NCBI RefSeq assembly: GCF_041435355.1
Contig: NZ_CP108442.1
Coordinates: 6,694,501 to 6,758,500, forward strand
Source of the DNA: Streptomyces sp. NBC_01276
GTDB lineage: Bacteria > Actinomycetota > Actinomycetes > Streptomycetales > Streptomycetaceae
Direction: 5' to 3'
DNA: 64,000 bases
Both the position numbers and the translations under genes were made by a program. The notes beneath the pieces are model-generated. The model saw only the letters and a program-made list of their open reading frames with translations, was not told the origin of the DNA and searched no databases. The first letter of the stretch is position 1, and every line of letters starts with the position of its first letter. This document shows positions 26,771-35,509 of this stretch, piece after piece.

Positions 26771-27448
26771 GTGACCCAGATGCTGCCCGAGTCCTGGCTC
26801 CCCGTTCTCGGCGGGGAGCTGGACCAGCCCTACTTCAAGGAACTCACCGAGTTCGTCGAGAAGGAACGGGCGAACGGGCCGGTCTACCCGCCCCGCGAGC
26901 AGGTCTTCGCGGCCCTGGAGGCGACGCCGTTCGACCGGGTCAAGGTGCTGGTCCTCGGCCAGGACCCGTACCACGGCGCGGGCCAGGGGCACGGCCTGTG
27001 CTTCTCCGTGCAGCCCGGGGTCAAGACCCCGCCCTCGCTGCGCAACATCTACAAGGAGATGAAGGAGGAGCTCGGCCTGCCGGTCCCGGACAACGGGTAC
27101 CTGATGCCGTGGGCCAACCAGGGCGTCCTCCTGCTCAACGCGGTCCTCACCGTCCGCGAGGCCGAGCCGAACTCGCACAAGGGCAAGGGCTGGGAGAAGT
27201 TCACCGACGCCGTGATCCGCGCGGTCTCCGACCGTCCGGACCCGGTCGTCTTCGTCCTCTGGGGCGCCTACGCCCAGAAGAAGATCCCGCTGATCGACGA
27301 GGAGCGGCACGTCATCGTCAAGGGCGCCCACCCCTCGCCGCTGTCGGCGAAGAAGTTCTTCGGCTCCCGCCCCTTCACCCAGATCAACGAGGCCGTCGCA
27401 GCCCAGGGCCATGAGCCGATCGACTGGCGGATCCCGGACCTGGGCTGA
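26771..27448 (+). CDS. ung: Uracil-DNA glycosylase (family 1)
   Basis: 225 residues; GTG 26771 with GGAGG eight bases upstream. The catalytic water-activating motif GQDPYHG is intact (about residues 60-66). Also present are FSVQPGVKTPPSLRNIYKE, LLLNAVLTVR and the DNA-intercalating HPSPLS loop. It removes uracil from DNA in base-excision repair. It stands alone between the binding-protein gene and a small conserved gene. Confidence 0.96.
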   Translation: MTQMLPESWLPVLGGELDQPYFKELTEFVEKERANGPVYPPREQVFAALEATPFDRVKVLVLGQDPYHGAGQGHGLCFSVQPGVKTPPSLRNIYKEMKEELGLPVPDNGYLMPWANQGVLLLNAVLTVREAEPNSHKGKGWEKFTDAVIRAVSDRPDPVVFVLWGAYAQKKIPLIDEERHVIVKGAHPSPLSAKKFFGSRPFTQINEAVAAQGHEPIDWRIPDLG

Positions 27449-27495
27449 CGCCACACCGCGCCTCGGCGTCAGAGGCGCCGCCTGCGGCTAGCTTC

Positions 27496-28038
27496 GTGAC
27501 GACCGGACCGGAGCGGGTCCGGCGGAGCGAGCCGGAGGCCGCGTTGAGGGAGCAGCAGGAGGCGTCGGAGGACGCCGTCATGACCAGGATCGGCCAGGCG
27601 GTCATCCTGCTGCACGCGGGTGACCGCGAGGAGGCCCGCAACCGCCTCGGCGAGATCTGGTCCGAGATCGGCGAGGAGGGGGACGGTCTCCACCGCTGCA
27701 CCCTCGCGCACTACCTGGCCGACGCCCAAGACGACCCCGGCGACGAACTGGCCTGGGACCTGAGGGCGCTGACCGCCGCCGAGGGGCTCGCGGACCGGCC
27801 CCGCGAGACGGTCCGCGCCTTCTACCCGGCACTGCACCTCAGCCTCGCCGCCGACTACGTCAAACTCCGCCGTCCCGAGGCGGCCCGGGTGCACCTGGCG
27901 CGGGCCCGCGCGGCCACCGCGGAGCTCTCCGACGACGGGTACGGCAACGGCGTGCGGGCCGCCATCGCCCGGCTGGAGCGGCGGCTCGCGACGGAGCCGG
28001 GGCAGGGGCCCCGGCCGTTTCCCGGGCAGGGCCCGTAG
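27496..28038 (+). CDS. Tetratricopeptide-like conserved hypothetical protein
   Basis: Up to 180 residues. Helical repeat protein with paired helices (ILLHAGDREEARNRLGEIW, LHRCTLAHYLADAQDDPGDE, RAFYPALHLSLAADYVKLRR), typical of a TPR-like family widespread in Streptomyces. The start is uncertain. GTG 27496 lies only one base after a TAGCTT -10-like box; TTG 27544 and ATG 27580 both follow GGAGG. Probably a cytosolic protein-interaction scaffold; no catalytic residues are seen. The C-terminal 20 residues are low-complexity Gly/Pro/Gln. Confidence 0.78.
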   Translation: MTTGPERVRRSEPEAALREQQEASEDAVMTRIGQAVILLHAGDREEARNRLGEIWSEIGEEGDGLHRCTLAHYLADAQDDPGDELAWDLRALTAAEGLADRPRETVRAFYPALHLSLAADYVKLRRPEAARVHLARARAATAELSDDGYGNGVRAAIARLERRLATEPGQGPRPFPGQGP

Positions 28039-28114
28039 GGCGGGCCGGGCCGACGGGGCGGGCCGGCGGGGCGGGGCGGGGCCTCGGGGCCGTAGGGCCC
28101 GCGCGGGCCGTCCC

Positions 28115-28663
28115 TCAGCCGTCGTGGACGCCCGCGCAGATGCGGGCCTCCGGGCTGTCCGGATGCCACTGGCCGTGCCGCCTGCCCAGCGCGCACACGT
28201 CGGCCGGCCGGACCGGCAGCTCCCGCATCAGCTCGCGCGGGGCCCGCGCGTCCTTCCGCAGGGGGTCCGGACGGCCCTCACGATGCCTCTCGGCGGACCG
28301 GGCGGGCTTCCGGGGCTCCGGGATGTCCGGAACCGGGGGAACGGCCTCCGCGGCCTCCCCGGCCCCCGGTGGCGTCAGCGGCGCCGTGCGCGCCGTGCCC
28401 CGGGCCGCGGCCGTCGGGCCGGACGGCCGCTCCGCTCCGCCCGGCACCGCCCCCAGCGCCTCCAGCGCGGGTGCCTGGACGACCACCGGGAGCGCCCCCG
28501 GCCCCCCGCGCGGCTCGTACCGGGGCGCCGCCCCGGCGGAGGGGGCCGTCGCAGGCCGCCCCGTACCGGGGCCCACGCTCACGCAGCCGGAGACGGTGGA
28601 GACGGCGGAGGCCGCACAGGCGGCTCCGAGGAGCAGTTTCGTCGAGGTTCGGGTTGGATGCAC
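28115..28663 (-). CDS. Small proline-rich lipoprotein, conserved in Streptomyces
   Basis: 182 residues from GTG 28663 (an upstream in-frame GTG at 28726 is also possible). Signal sequence with lipobox STVSGC around residue 27; a long Pro/Ala/Arg-rich middle (about 35-145); and a conserved C-terminal motif DVCALGRRHGQWHPDSPEA ending ICAGVHDG. That C-terminus recurs in many Streptomyces secreted or membrane-anchored proteins of unknown function. Its two cysteines could form a disulphide outside the cell. Confidence 0.72.
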   Translation of the reverse strand: MHPTRTSTKLLLGAACAASAVSTVSGCVSVGPGTGRPATAPSAGAAPRYEPRGGPGALPVVVQAPALEALGAVPGGAERPSGPTAAARGTARTAPLTPPGAGEAAEAVPPVPDIPEPRKPARSAERHREGRPDPLRKDARAPRELMRELPVRPADVCALGRRHGQWHPDSPEARICAGVHDG

Positions 28664-28760
28664 CCGCGCAACTCTGCTGTGCGAGGACCCCGTTGTGAAA
28701 ACCCTGGACCGATATTCACCCCGCACGGGTGACGGGGAGGGGATGTCCGGCGGACAGCGC

Positions 28761-29291
28761 CTACTCGCCGGTGGCGCCGTCGATGTGCTCGCGCAGCAGG
28801 TCCGCGTGCCCGTTGTGGCGCGCGTACTCCTCGATCATGTGGGTGTAGATCCAGCGCAGGCTGAACACCTCGCCGCGGTGGTGGACGGCGGCGTCCGACA
28901 CCGAGTCGAGCGAACGGCCCGCGGCGGCCTGCCGGGCCAGCTCCACCTCGGTCTGCCACACGCGCTCGGCGGAGGCCCAGGTGTCGGCGTCGGTGAAGTG
29001 GAAGTCGCCGTCGCGGTTCTCCCGGGTGCTGTAGAGCTCGGGCAGGTCCTCGCCCAGCGAGATCTCGCGGAACCAGTACCGCTCCACCTCCGCCATGTGC
29101 CGTACGAGGCCCATCAGGCTGAGCCCGGAGGGCTCCAGCGGGGTCAGGCGCACCTGCTCCTCCGTGAGCCCGGAGCACTTCCAGGCGAGGGTCGAACGGT
29201 GGTAGTCGAGCCACCCGTCCAGCATGTCCCGCTCGCCGGCGGTGGTGGAGGGTTCGGAGCGGTGTGATCCATTGGATGTCATGTCCGTCAT
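28761..29291 (-). CDS. DinB-family protein (DUF664, mycothiol-dependent enzyme-like)
   Basis: 176 residues from ATG 29291 (ATG 29282 also possible). A four-helix DinB/DUF664 bundle is indicated by MLDGWLDYHRSTLAWKCSG, LMGLVRHMAEVERYWFRE, and IYTHMIEEYARHNGHADLL. The His residues in RHMAEVE, and the two in THMIEEYARHNGH, are the metal ligands of this superfamily. Actinobacterial members act as mycothiol S-transferases or metal-dependent hydrolases. Divergent from the Gfo/Idh/MocA gene at 29367. Substrate not known. Confidence 0.85.
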   Translation of the reverse strand: MTDMTSNGSHRSEPSTTAGERDMLDGWLDYHRSTLAWKCSGLTEEQVRLTPLEPSGLSLMGLVRHMAEVERYWFREISLGEDLPELYSTRENRDGDFHFTDADTWASAERVWQTEVELARQAAAGRSLDSVSDAAVHHRGEVFSLRWIYTHMIEEYARHNGHADLLREHIDGATGE

Positions 29292-29366
29292 CCTGACCGA
29301 ACACGCCCCCTCCCACCAGGGATTAAGCTGCCGGTATCCCATTGGGCACACACGAGGAGGCACCCG

Positions 29367-30278
29367 GTGAAGGTCGGCGTCATCGGACTCGGCGACATCG
29401 CCCGGAAGGCGTACCTGCCCGTCCTCACCACCCGCCCCGGAGTCGAACTGCACCTGCAGACGCGCACTCCCGCCACGCTGGAGCGGATCGGCGCGGTCCA
29501 CCACGTTCCGCGCGGACGCCTCCACACCACCCTCGACGCACTGCTCGCCGAGGACCTCGACGCCGCTTTCGTCCACGCGCCGACCGCCGTCCACCCCGAG
29601 ATCGTCGAGGGGCTGCTGCGGGCCGGCGTGCCGACGTACGTGGACAAGCCGCTGGCCTACGCGTTCGAGGACTCGCGGCGCCTGGTGGAACTGGCCGAGG
29701 AGCGCGGGGTCGGCCTCTTCGTCGGCTTCAACCGCCGCTACGCGCCCGCCTACGCCCAGTGCGCCGACCACCCGCGCGAGCTGATCATCCTGCAGAAGAA
29801 CCGGGTCGGGCTCCCCGAGGACCCGCGCACCCTGGTGCTCGACGACTTCATCCACGTCGTCGACACCCTGCGCTTCCTGCTGCCCGGAGAGGCCGACCAC
29901 ATCGACGTGCGGGCCGTGGTGCGCGAGGGGCTGATGCACCAGGTGGTGCTCCAGATGTCCGGCGAGGGCTTCACCGCCCTCGGCGTCATGAACCGGCTCT
30001 CCGGATCCACCGAGGAGGTCCTGGAGGTCTCCGGACAGGACTCCAAGCGCCAGGTCGTCAACCTCGCCGAGATCATCGACCACAAGGGCCAGCCCACCCT
30101 GCGGCGGCGCGGGGACTGGGTGTCCGTGGCCCGCCAGCGCGGCATCGAGCAGGCGGTGGACACCTTCCTGGAGGCCGTCGGGGCCGGCAAGGCGCTCAGC
30201 GCCCGGGACGCGCTGCTGACCCACGAACTGTGCGAGCGGGTGGTGCTGACGGCTCTGGAGCAGGCCTCCCGAGCCTGA
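29367..30278 (+). CDS. Gfo/Idh/MocA family oxidoreductase
   Basis: 303 residues; GTG 29367 with GAGGAGG upstream. The Rossmann N-terminus is MKVGVIGLGDIARKAYLPVL. The EKP-type motif reads YVDKPLAY. C-terminal sheet region (DDFIHVVDTLRFLLPGE) with a His in place of the usual catalytic position. NAD(P)-dependent oxidation or reduction of a sugar or related substrate is the family role. Its last 83 bases overlap the 3' end of the convergent lnt gene. Substrate unknown. Confidence 0.88.
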   Translation: MKVGVIGLGDIARKAYLPVLTTRPGVELHLQTRTPATLERIGAVHHVPRGRLHTTLDALLAEDLDAAFVHAPTAVHPEIVEGLLRAGVPTYVDKPLAYAFEDSRRLVELAEERGVGLFVGFNRRYAPAYAQCADHPRELIILQKNRVGLPEDPRTLVLDDFIHVVDTLRFLLPGEADHIDVRAVVREGLMHQVVLQMSGEGFTALGVMNRLSGSTEEVLEVSGQDSKRQVVNLAEIIDHKGQPTLRRRGDWVSVARQRGIEQAVDTFLEAVGAGKALSARDALLTHELCERVVLTALEQASRA

Positions 30279-31851
30279 CCGTCCGGGCGCCCCGGAGCGC
30301 GCAGTACGCCGCCAGCGCGGCGACCGCCGCGCCCCCGGGCCAGTTCCCGAAGCGCACGAAGAGGGTGGTGCCCCCGGCGAGCGGCAGCTCGTACACGGCC
30401 GCCGCGGTCGCCGACGTGGACAGGGCCGGGCCGATCCGCGCGCCCGAGGGGCCGTACACGGCGCTGACTCCGGTGAGGGTGGCGTGCACGAAGGGACGGC
30501 CGTTCTCGGCCGCGCGCAGCGCCGCCAGGGAGGCGTGCTGGGCCGGGGCCCAGCTGTGCTGGAAGGTGGAGGTGGAGGACTGCGCGACCAGGACCGCCGC
30601 ACCCCGCCGGGTCAGCTCCCGGCTCATGTCGGGGAAGGCCGACTCGAAGCACACCAGCGGGCCGATCCGGGTGCCGTCCGGCAGTCCCATGACCACCGGG
30701 GCGGCGCCGCGCATCCGGTCCTCGCCGGCCGCCTTGCCCACCGAGGTGGCCCATCCCAGCACCGCGCGGGCCGGCACGTACTCGCCGAAGGGCACCAGCC
30801 GCATCTTGTCGTACCGGTCACCCGTCGGCCCCTGCGGGCCGACCAGGACGGAGCTCTTGTAGATGCCGGGCCGGTCCGAGCGCCGGGCGTCCACATTGAC
30901 CAGCAACGGGGCCCCGACCCGCGCGGACAGGGCGGCCAGTCGCCGGGACAGGTCCGGCCGCGCCGCCAGGTCCGCGCCGACGCTGCTCTCGCCCCACACC
31001 ACCAGGTCCACCCGCCGCCCCACCAGCGTTCCGGTCAGCCGCTCCTGCGCGTCGAACCGCCGCTGGGCCGCGTCGGCCGTCTCCGCCGCGGCGGTGGTGC
31101 CCCCGGCGCCGGAGGCCCCGTCCGGGCCGTCCGCCATCGGGCCCGGCTGGACCACGGCCACCCGCAGCACGCCGCCCGAGGCCTCGGGGCGCGGCAGCCA
31201 CAGCCACACCACCCCCGTGAGCACCGCACACCCCGCCACGGCGGCCACCGCGGGAACCCGCGCACGGGGCACGGCGACCAGCAGCACCACGGCACAGTTC
31301 ACCGCCACCACCAGCAGGCTCACCAGCCACACGCCGCCCACCGAAGCCAGCCGCAGAGCGGGCGGCACCTGCCACTGACTGGCGCCGAGCAGCCCCCACG
31401 GCCCGCCCAGCCCCTGCCAGGACCGGGCCAGCTCCGACAGCAGCCACCCCGCCGGTACGAGGACCAGCGCGGCCGCGTTCCGCCACCCGTGCGGCGTCCC
31501 GCCGAGCAGCTCCCGCACCAGGAGCGCCCAGGGGATCCAGAGCAGCCCCAGCAGCAGCGCCACCGGCAGCAGGAACACGTGCAGGCTCGGCAGCAGCCAG
31601 TGGTGCACCGCCACGATGAACCCGGCGCCCCCGAACCAGCCCTCCACGGCGGCCCGCCGCCCGGTGGGGGCCGAACGCAGCAGCAGCATCCAGGGCACGA
31701 GGGCGACGTAGGCGAACCACCAGAGCGCCGGGGCGGGGAAGGCGAGGCACGGCAGCGCCCCGGCCGCCACCGCCGCGGCCGTACGCCACCACCGGGTCCG
31801 CTTCGTGAGCAATGCGCGCCTCCGCTTCCAGTGTGGGACCTGCGGCCGCAC
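30196..31851 (-). CDS. lnt: Apolipoprotein N-acyltransferase
   Basis: 551 residues. About seven membrane helices in the first 230 residues, then a nitrilase-type periplasmic domain with the catalytic triad: Glu in VVWGESS, Lys in YDKMRLVPFGEYVPA, Cys in PLVCFESAFPD. Lnt transfers a third acyl chain to the N-terminal Cys of lipoproteins, a step present in Streptomyces. A basic, Pro-rich C-terminal tail follows the last hydrophobic segment. The gene begins 3 bp after the SnoaL-like gene and overlaps the Gfo gene by 83 bp at the 3' end. Confidence 0.92.
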   Translation of the reverse strand: MRPQVPHWKRRRALLTKRTRWWRTAAAVAAGALPCLAFPAPALWWFAYVALVPWMLLLRSAPTGRRAAVEGWFGGAGFIVAVHHWLLPSLHVFLLPVALLLGLLWIPWALLVRELLGGTPHGWRNAAALVLVPAGWLLSELARSWQGLGGPWGLLGASQWQVPPALRLASVGGVWLVSLLVVAVNCAVVLLVAVPRARVPAVAAVAGCAVLTGVVWLWLPRPEASGGVLRVAVVQPGPMADGPDGASGAGGTTAAAETADAAQRRFDAQERLTGTLVGRRVDLVVWGESSVGADLAARPDLSRRLAALSARVGAPLLVNVDARRSDRPGIYKSSVLVGPQGPTGDRYDKMRLVPFGEYVPARAVLGWATSVGKAAGEDRMRGAAPVVMGLPDGTRIGPLVCFESAFPDMSRELTRRGAAVLVAQSSTSTFQHSWAPAQHASLAALRAAENGRPFVHATLTGVSAVYGPSGARIGPALSTSATAAAVYELPLAGGTTLFVRFGNWPGGAAVAALAAYCALRGARTVRLGRPAPEPSAPPARTVRGSAARPGR

Positions 31852-31854
31852 CCT

Positions 31855-32322
31855 TCATTCCGAGAGGCGGCGCCACTTCTCGTGCACGGTGACCCCGCTC
31901 AGGCGCCAGCCGTCGGGGGTGCGGGCCAGGTCGAACGCGTAGCGGCCGGCGGCGACGAAGTTCGGGGCGGTGACCGTACCGTCGAAGTCCTCGCCCGCCA
32001 GCCGCATCGGGTTCAGGAAGTCGGCCCGGACCCGCGCCGTGTCCCCGGGCGAGCCGCCCCGGTCCTCCAGCCGGACCAGCCGGTTGACGATCAGGTGCTG
32101 GCGCACCGGGAACAGCGTCATGGTCCGCCGCAGCCAGTCCGCGACCTCCCCGGCGGGCCCTTCGATGCCGCCCGCCGAGCGGTAGTCGGCCCGCCCGTCC
32201 GGCGTGAACAGGGCGCGGTAGCCGGGCCAGTCCCCGTCGTCGACGGCCGCGGCGTACCCCGAGACCACCTCGTCGATGGCCAGCCGGTCCATTACCGTCG
32301 CCAGGTCCACACGCTGCGTCAT
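31855..32322 (-). CDS. SnoaL/NTF2-like domain protein
   Basis: 155 residues. NTF2-like cone fold indicated by MDRLAIDEVVSGYAAAVDDG, DWPGYRALFTPDGRADYRSA and the C-terminal WRLSGVTVHEKWRRLSE. Members are small isomerases, hydratases or dehydratases; no substrate can be assigned. Followed after 3 bp by lnt on the same strand, so probably co-transcribed. Confidence 0.85.
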   Translation of the reverse strand: MTQRVDLATVMDRLAIDEVVSGYAAAVDDGDWPGYRALFTPDGRADYRSAGGIEGPAGEVADWLRRTMTLFPVRQHLIVNRLVRLEDRGGSPGDTARVRADFLNPMRLAGEDFDGTVTAPNFVAAGRYAFDLARTPDGWRLSGVTVHEKWRRLSE

Positions 32323-32482
32323 CGGGACAGTGTGGGGCTACGGGGCCGCCAGGCCAAGGGCCGTGCGGCCACCGGATGCCGGACGGGCCGCCGCCGGGGC
32401 GCGTTCCCGACGGCGGCACGCGGCGGCACACCCGCACCCGGCGTCCGCCGGGCGGCGTCCGGGCGGCTCCCGGCGAGGTCCC

Positions 32483-32659
32483 TCAGCGCCCGGAACGCGC
32501 CTCCCGCTGCCGGACCACGACCAGGAACGCGTCGCTGGCCAGGTCCATCACCACCTCCGCCGGCACGCCCTCGCGCGTCCGCTGCGCGGCGTACTCCTCG
32601 GCCGGCCAGCTCCCCCTCGGACTTCCGGCCGGAAATCGTTCCAGTACCACTCGGCTCAT
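32483..32659 (-). CDS. Small conserved hypothetical protein (58 aa)
   Basis: 58 residues from ATG 32659, with AGGGGGT upstream; the stop TGA is at 32485-32483. The product starts MSRVVLERFPAGSPRGSWPA and ends FLVVVRQREARSGR. Third codon positions are mostly G or C, and the frame has no competing gene. Family not known, but the size and basic, amphipathic composition are typical of small Streptomyces proteins. Lies between the uppP terminator and the SnoaL gene. Confidence 0.6.
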   Translation of the reverse strand: MSRVVLERFPAGSPRGSWPAEEYAAQRTREGVPAEVVMDLASDAFLVVVRQREARSGR

Positions 32660-32702
32660 GGGACACCCCCTGCTGCTGTTCCTCGCTCCAGGGACAACGA
32701 CG

Positions 32703-32738
32703 CGGAGGCCGCCCGGGAACGTTCCCGGGCGGCCTCCG
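32703..32738 (-). terminator. Perfect 36-bp palindrome, terminator of uppP
   Basis: Arms of 18 bases (32703-32720 and 32721-32738) are exact complements with no spacer; the centre is GGGAACGTTCCC. It lies 30 bp after the uppP stop, so it most likely ends that transcript. Because it is symmetrical it could work from either side. Confidence 0.8.
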
Positions 32739-32768
32739 ATTCACGCAGATCGGTGAGCGGCGGCGCCG

Positions 32769-33647
32769 CTAGGACCCCGACTCGCCGGCGTGGGGGCTGA
32801 GCACGCCCGCGCCGATCAGGGCGAACAGCACGATGCCGAGCAGGATCCGGTAGATCACGAAGGGCATGAAGCTCTTGGTGGAAATGAACTTCATGAACCA
32901 TGCGATGACGGCGTAGCCGACGAAGAACGCGATGACCGTCGCGAAGATCGTCGGCCCCCAGGTGATGTGGCCGGGGGTCTCGATCACGTCCTTGATCTCG
33001 AAGGCGCCCGAGGCCAGTACGGCCGGGATCGCGAGGAGGAAGGAGTAGCGGGCCGCGGCCTCGCGGGTGAAGCCCAGCAGCAGACCGCCGGAGATGGTCG
33101 CGCCGGAGCGGGAGACGCCCGGGATCAGGGCCATCGCCTGGCAGGCGCCGAAGATGAGGCCGTCCTTGACGCCCAGCTCCTTCAGCGTCTTGCGCTGGTG
33201 GACCACCCGGTGGCGGCCGCCCTCCTCGTCGCGCGAGGCCAGCCAGTCGGCGAAGCCGAGGATCAGACCCATGACGACGAGGGTGGTGGCGGTCAGCCGC
33301 AGGTCACGGGCCGGGCCCTCGATCTGGTCCTTGAACAGCAGGCCCAGCACACCGATCGGGAGCGATCCGACGATGACCAGCCAGCCCATCTTGGCGTCCT
33401 GCTCGGAGCGCAGCGCCTTGGTGAACAGCGAGCGGAACCAGGTGGAGATGATCCGCGCGATGTCCTTGCGGAAGTAGATGAGGACGGCGGCCTCGGTGCC
33501 GATCTGGGTGATGGCCGTGAAGGCCGCACCGGGGTCGTGCCAGCCGGCGAACGCCGCGGTCAGCCGCAGATGGGCACTGGAGGAGATCGGGAGGAACTCC
33601 GTAAGCCCCTGGACGAGACCGAGGATTAGGGATTCGAACCAGCTCAT
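32769..33647 (-). CDS. uppP: Undecaprenyl-diphosphatase (bacitracin resistance, UppP/BacA)
   Basis: 292 residues, polytopic. Both signature blocks are intact: GLTEFLPISSSAHLRL near the N-terminus and IPGVSRSGATISGGLLLGF in the middle. UppP dephosphorylates undecaprenyl diphosphate outside the membrane, recycling the carrier lipid for peptidoglycan. About eight membrane helices. Followed by a perfect palindromic terminator; 48 bp downstream of the VTT membrane protein gene on the same strand. Confidence 0.95.
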   Translation of the reverse strand: MSWFESLILGLVQGLTEFLPISSSAHLRLTAAFAGWHDPGAAFTAITQIGTEAAVLIYFRKDIARIISTWFRSLFTKALRSEQDAKMGWLVIVGSLPIGVLGLLFKDQIEGPARDLRLTATTLVVMGLILGFADWLASRDEEGGRHRVVHQRKTLKELGVKDGLIFGACQAMALIPGVSRSGATISGGLLLGFTREAAARYSFLLAIPAVLASGAFEIKDVIETPGHITWGPTIFATVIAFFVGYAVIAWFMKFISTKSFMPFVIYRILLGIVLFALIGAGVLSPHAGESGS

Positions 33648-33695
33648 GTCGGGGTGCGCTCGTCCTTGTGATCGTCGGGCAGTTCGGGTCCGATG

Positions 33696-34424
33696 CTAGG
33701 GCCCGTGCGGAGCGGCCGTGACCACAGGGGGGTGAACAGCCCGCTGCCGGTGGGCGGGAGCCTCCGCGGCGGGGGGCGCGAGGCGGTGCCGCTTGCGCCA
33801 GGCGACCGCCGCGGCGGCCACCGCGGACAGGGCGATGAACCCGGACGAGACGAGGAAAGCGGGCGATCCGGGCGAGGCCGCGCTGGACCCCGCGATCACG
33901 TACGCGGCGGTGTTGGGGACGGTGCCGAGCGCCGTGGCGAGGAGGAAGGGCAGCCAGCCGCAGCGGGACACCGCCGCCAGGTAGTTGGCCGCCGCGAAGG
34001 GCACGCCGGGGAAGATCCGCACCGCGAGCACGGAGCGGAACCCGTGCCGGTTCAGCTGGCCGTCGGCCGCCAGCAGCCAGCGTCCGCGCAGGTACGGGCG
34101 CAACGCCTCCTGCCCCAGGACCCGCCCCAGCCCGAAGGAGAGCGCGGCGCCGAGGACGGTCCCGCCGACGGCCGCCACCAGCCCGAACGCCGAACCGAAG
34201 ACCGCCCCCGCCGCGAGGTTCAGCAGCGGGCGGGGCACGAACGCGGCCGTGCACAGGCCGTACGCACCCGCGAACAGCAGCACCCCCGCGCCGAGCGGCA
34301 GCTCCGGGGGCCAGCCCCGGGACAGCAGCCGCTGGGGCTCGTAGAGGACCACGCACGCCCCGGCCGAGACCAGCAGCACGACGAGCAGCGACAGCCGGGT
34401 CCACGGCGCGAGGAGGAGGGACAT
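33696..34424 (-). CDS. TVP38/TMEM64 (VTT domain) membrane protein
   Basis: 242 residues with about five hydrophobic segments. The VTT/DedA-like re-entrant motif is seen in AAFVPRPLLNLAAGAVFGSA, and ILAV-type RIFPGVPFAAANYLAAVSRC follows. Proteins of this family are proposed lipid scramblases or transporters. The C-terminal tail is basic. It is divergent from the AlkD-like gene (start codons 50 bp apart) and followed by uppP. Confidence 0.85.
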   Translation of the reverse strand: MSLLLAPWTRLSLLVVLLVSAGACVVLYEPQRLLSRGWPPELPLGAGVLLFAGAYGLCTAAFVPRPLLNLAAGAVFGSAFGLVAAVGGTVLGAALSFGLGRVLGQEALRPYLRGRWLLAADGQLNRHGFRSVLAVRIFPGVPFAAANYLAAVSRCGWLPFLLATALGTVPNTAAYVIAGSSAASPGSPAFLVSSGFIALSAVAAAAVAWRKRHRLAPPAAEAPAHRQRAVHPPVVTAAPHGP

Positions 34425-34460
34425 TCCGGGAGACTAACCGAGGCCCGTGGCGCCCCGCCG

Positions 34461-34466
34461 TAATCT
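34461..34466 (+). promoter_or_regulatory. -10 box of a leaderless transcript (AlkD-like gene)
   Basis: TAATCT ends seven bases before ATG 34474. No Shine-Dalgarno is present, so the message is probably leaderless, which also decides the start codon. Confidence 0.65.
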
Positions 34467-34473
34467 GGGCCTC

Positions 34474-35190
34474 ATGCGGCCGAACACGCGGCGACCCACG
34501 GGAATCCCGCACAGCGCCCTCGCGGACGTCCTCCTGGAGCGGCTCACCACCGCCTACGGAGCCGCCGCGGATCCCGAGCGGGCAGGGCCGATGGCCGCGT
34601 ACATGAAGGACGTCTCCCCCTTCCTCGGCATCCGCACCCCCGAGCGCCGCGCGCTGTCCCGCACCGTGACGAAGGACACTCCGCCGCCCACGGAGACGGA
34701 CTGCGCGGCGCTCGCGCTGCGTTGCTGGGAGCTCGCGGAACGTGAGTACCGGTACTTCGCGGTGGACTACCTGCGCCGCCACGTCTCCCGCTGCTCCTCG
34801 GACTTCCTGCCCGTGGTGCGGCACCTGCTCGTCACCGGGTCCTGGTGGGACACCGTGGACCTGCTCGCCGCGCACACGGTCGGCCCGCTGGTGGCGGCGG
34901 ACCCCCGGCCGGCCGCCGTGATGGACGCCTGGATCGGGGACGACGACATCTGGCTCGTGCGCACCGCCCTCCTGCACCAGCTCGCGTACAAGTCCGCCAC
35001 CGACGCCGAGCGGCTGTTCGCGTACTGCCACCGCCGGGCCGGCCATCCGGACTTCTTCGTCCGCAAGGCCATCGGCTGGGCCCTGCGCGAGTACGCCAAG
35101 ACGGACCCGGAGGCCGTCCGGGCCTTCGTCGCGGACCAAAGGGCCCTGCTCGCACCGCTGTCGGTGCGCGAGGCCCTGAAGAACCTGTAG
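34474..35190 (+). CDS. DNA alkylation repair protein (AlkD-like HEAT repeat)
   Basis: 238 residues. The HEAT-like fold is indicated by [20 protein letters not shown], then [32 protein letters not shown], and [20 protein letters not shown]. AlkD glycosylases remove bulky alkylated bases without base flipping; WWDTVD carries the catalytic Asp and aromatic residues. The start is ATG 34474, directly after a leaderless promoter. Single gene. Confidence 0.88.
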   Translation: MRPNTRRPTGIPHSALADVLLERLTTAYGAAADPERAGPMAAYMKDVSPFLGIRTPERRALSRTVTKDTPPPTETDCAALALRCWELAEREYRYFAVDYLRRHVSRCSSDFLPVVRHLLVTGSWWDTVDLLAAHTVGPLVAADPRPAAVMDAWIGDDDIWLVRTALLHQLAYKSATDAERLFAYCHRRAGHPDFFVRKAIGWALREYAKTDPEAVRAFVADQRALLAPLSVREALKNL

Positions 35191-35509
35191 GCCCGGCGGC
35201 GCCTCCGGTCCGAACGGGCTCCCGGCACAGGGAAATTCATTCGACGCCCCCGGTCCGCTCCGGCAGGATCGGGGACATGTTCCGGTACGCCTTCCCCGCA
35301 GCGCCGTCCGCAGTCGCGGACGCGCCGAAGGCTGCCTCGGATTCCTTCCCCGCAGCGGGCTTCCTCGCCGAAGCCTTCGCGGCGGCACCCTTCGCCGCAT
35401 TCGACGGCGCACGAAGCTGACCCTTCCCGGATCGTCCGGCGGACCCCGCAGGGGGAGGGTCGGCTCGCTCCAGGGGTCCCGTCCACGCTTCGAACACGGG
35501 AAAGAAACC
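35191..35509. other. Region upstream of tuf, with a possible 47-residue ORF
   Basis: 319 bp. On the plus strand, ATG 35277 to TGA 35420 encodes a 47-residue Ala/Phe-rich peptide starting [13 protein letters not shown]. The same bases on the minus strand encode an equally GC3-rich Ala/Lys peptide ending [12 protein letters not shown]. Only one, or neither, is real. The plus-strand ATG follows a weak GGATC-type site. The remainder holds the tuf leader. Confidence 0.35.

Noticed and set aside
25610..27454. Long open frame on the minus strand
   Set aside because: Opposite strand of the substrate-binding protein and ung, both of which have clear motifs and ribosome sites.
27489..27494. TAGCTT as a leaderless -10 box for GTG 27496
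   Set aside because: Only one base separates it from the GTG, too close for a start at that codon; later starts with GGAGG are possible.
32790..33629. Plus-strand frame of 279 codons
   Set aside because: Shadow of uppP; Glu/Gln/Arg-rich with no start signal.
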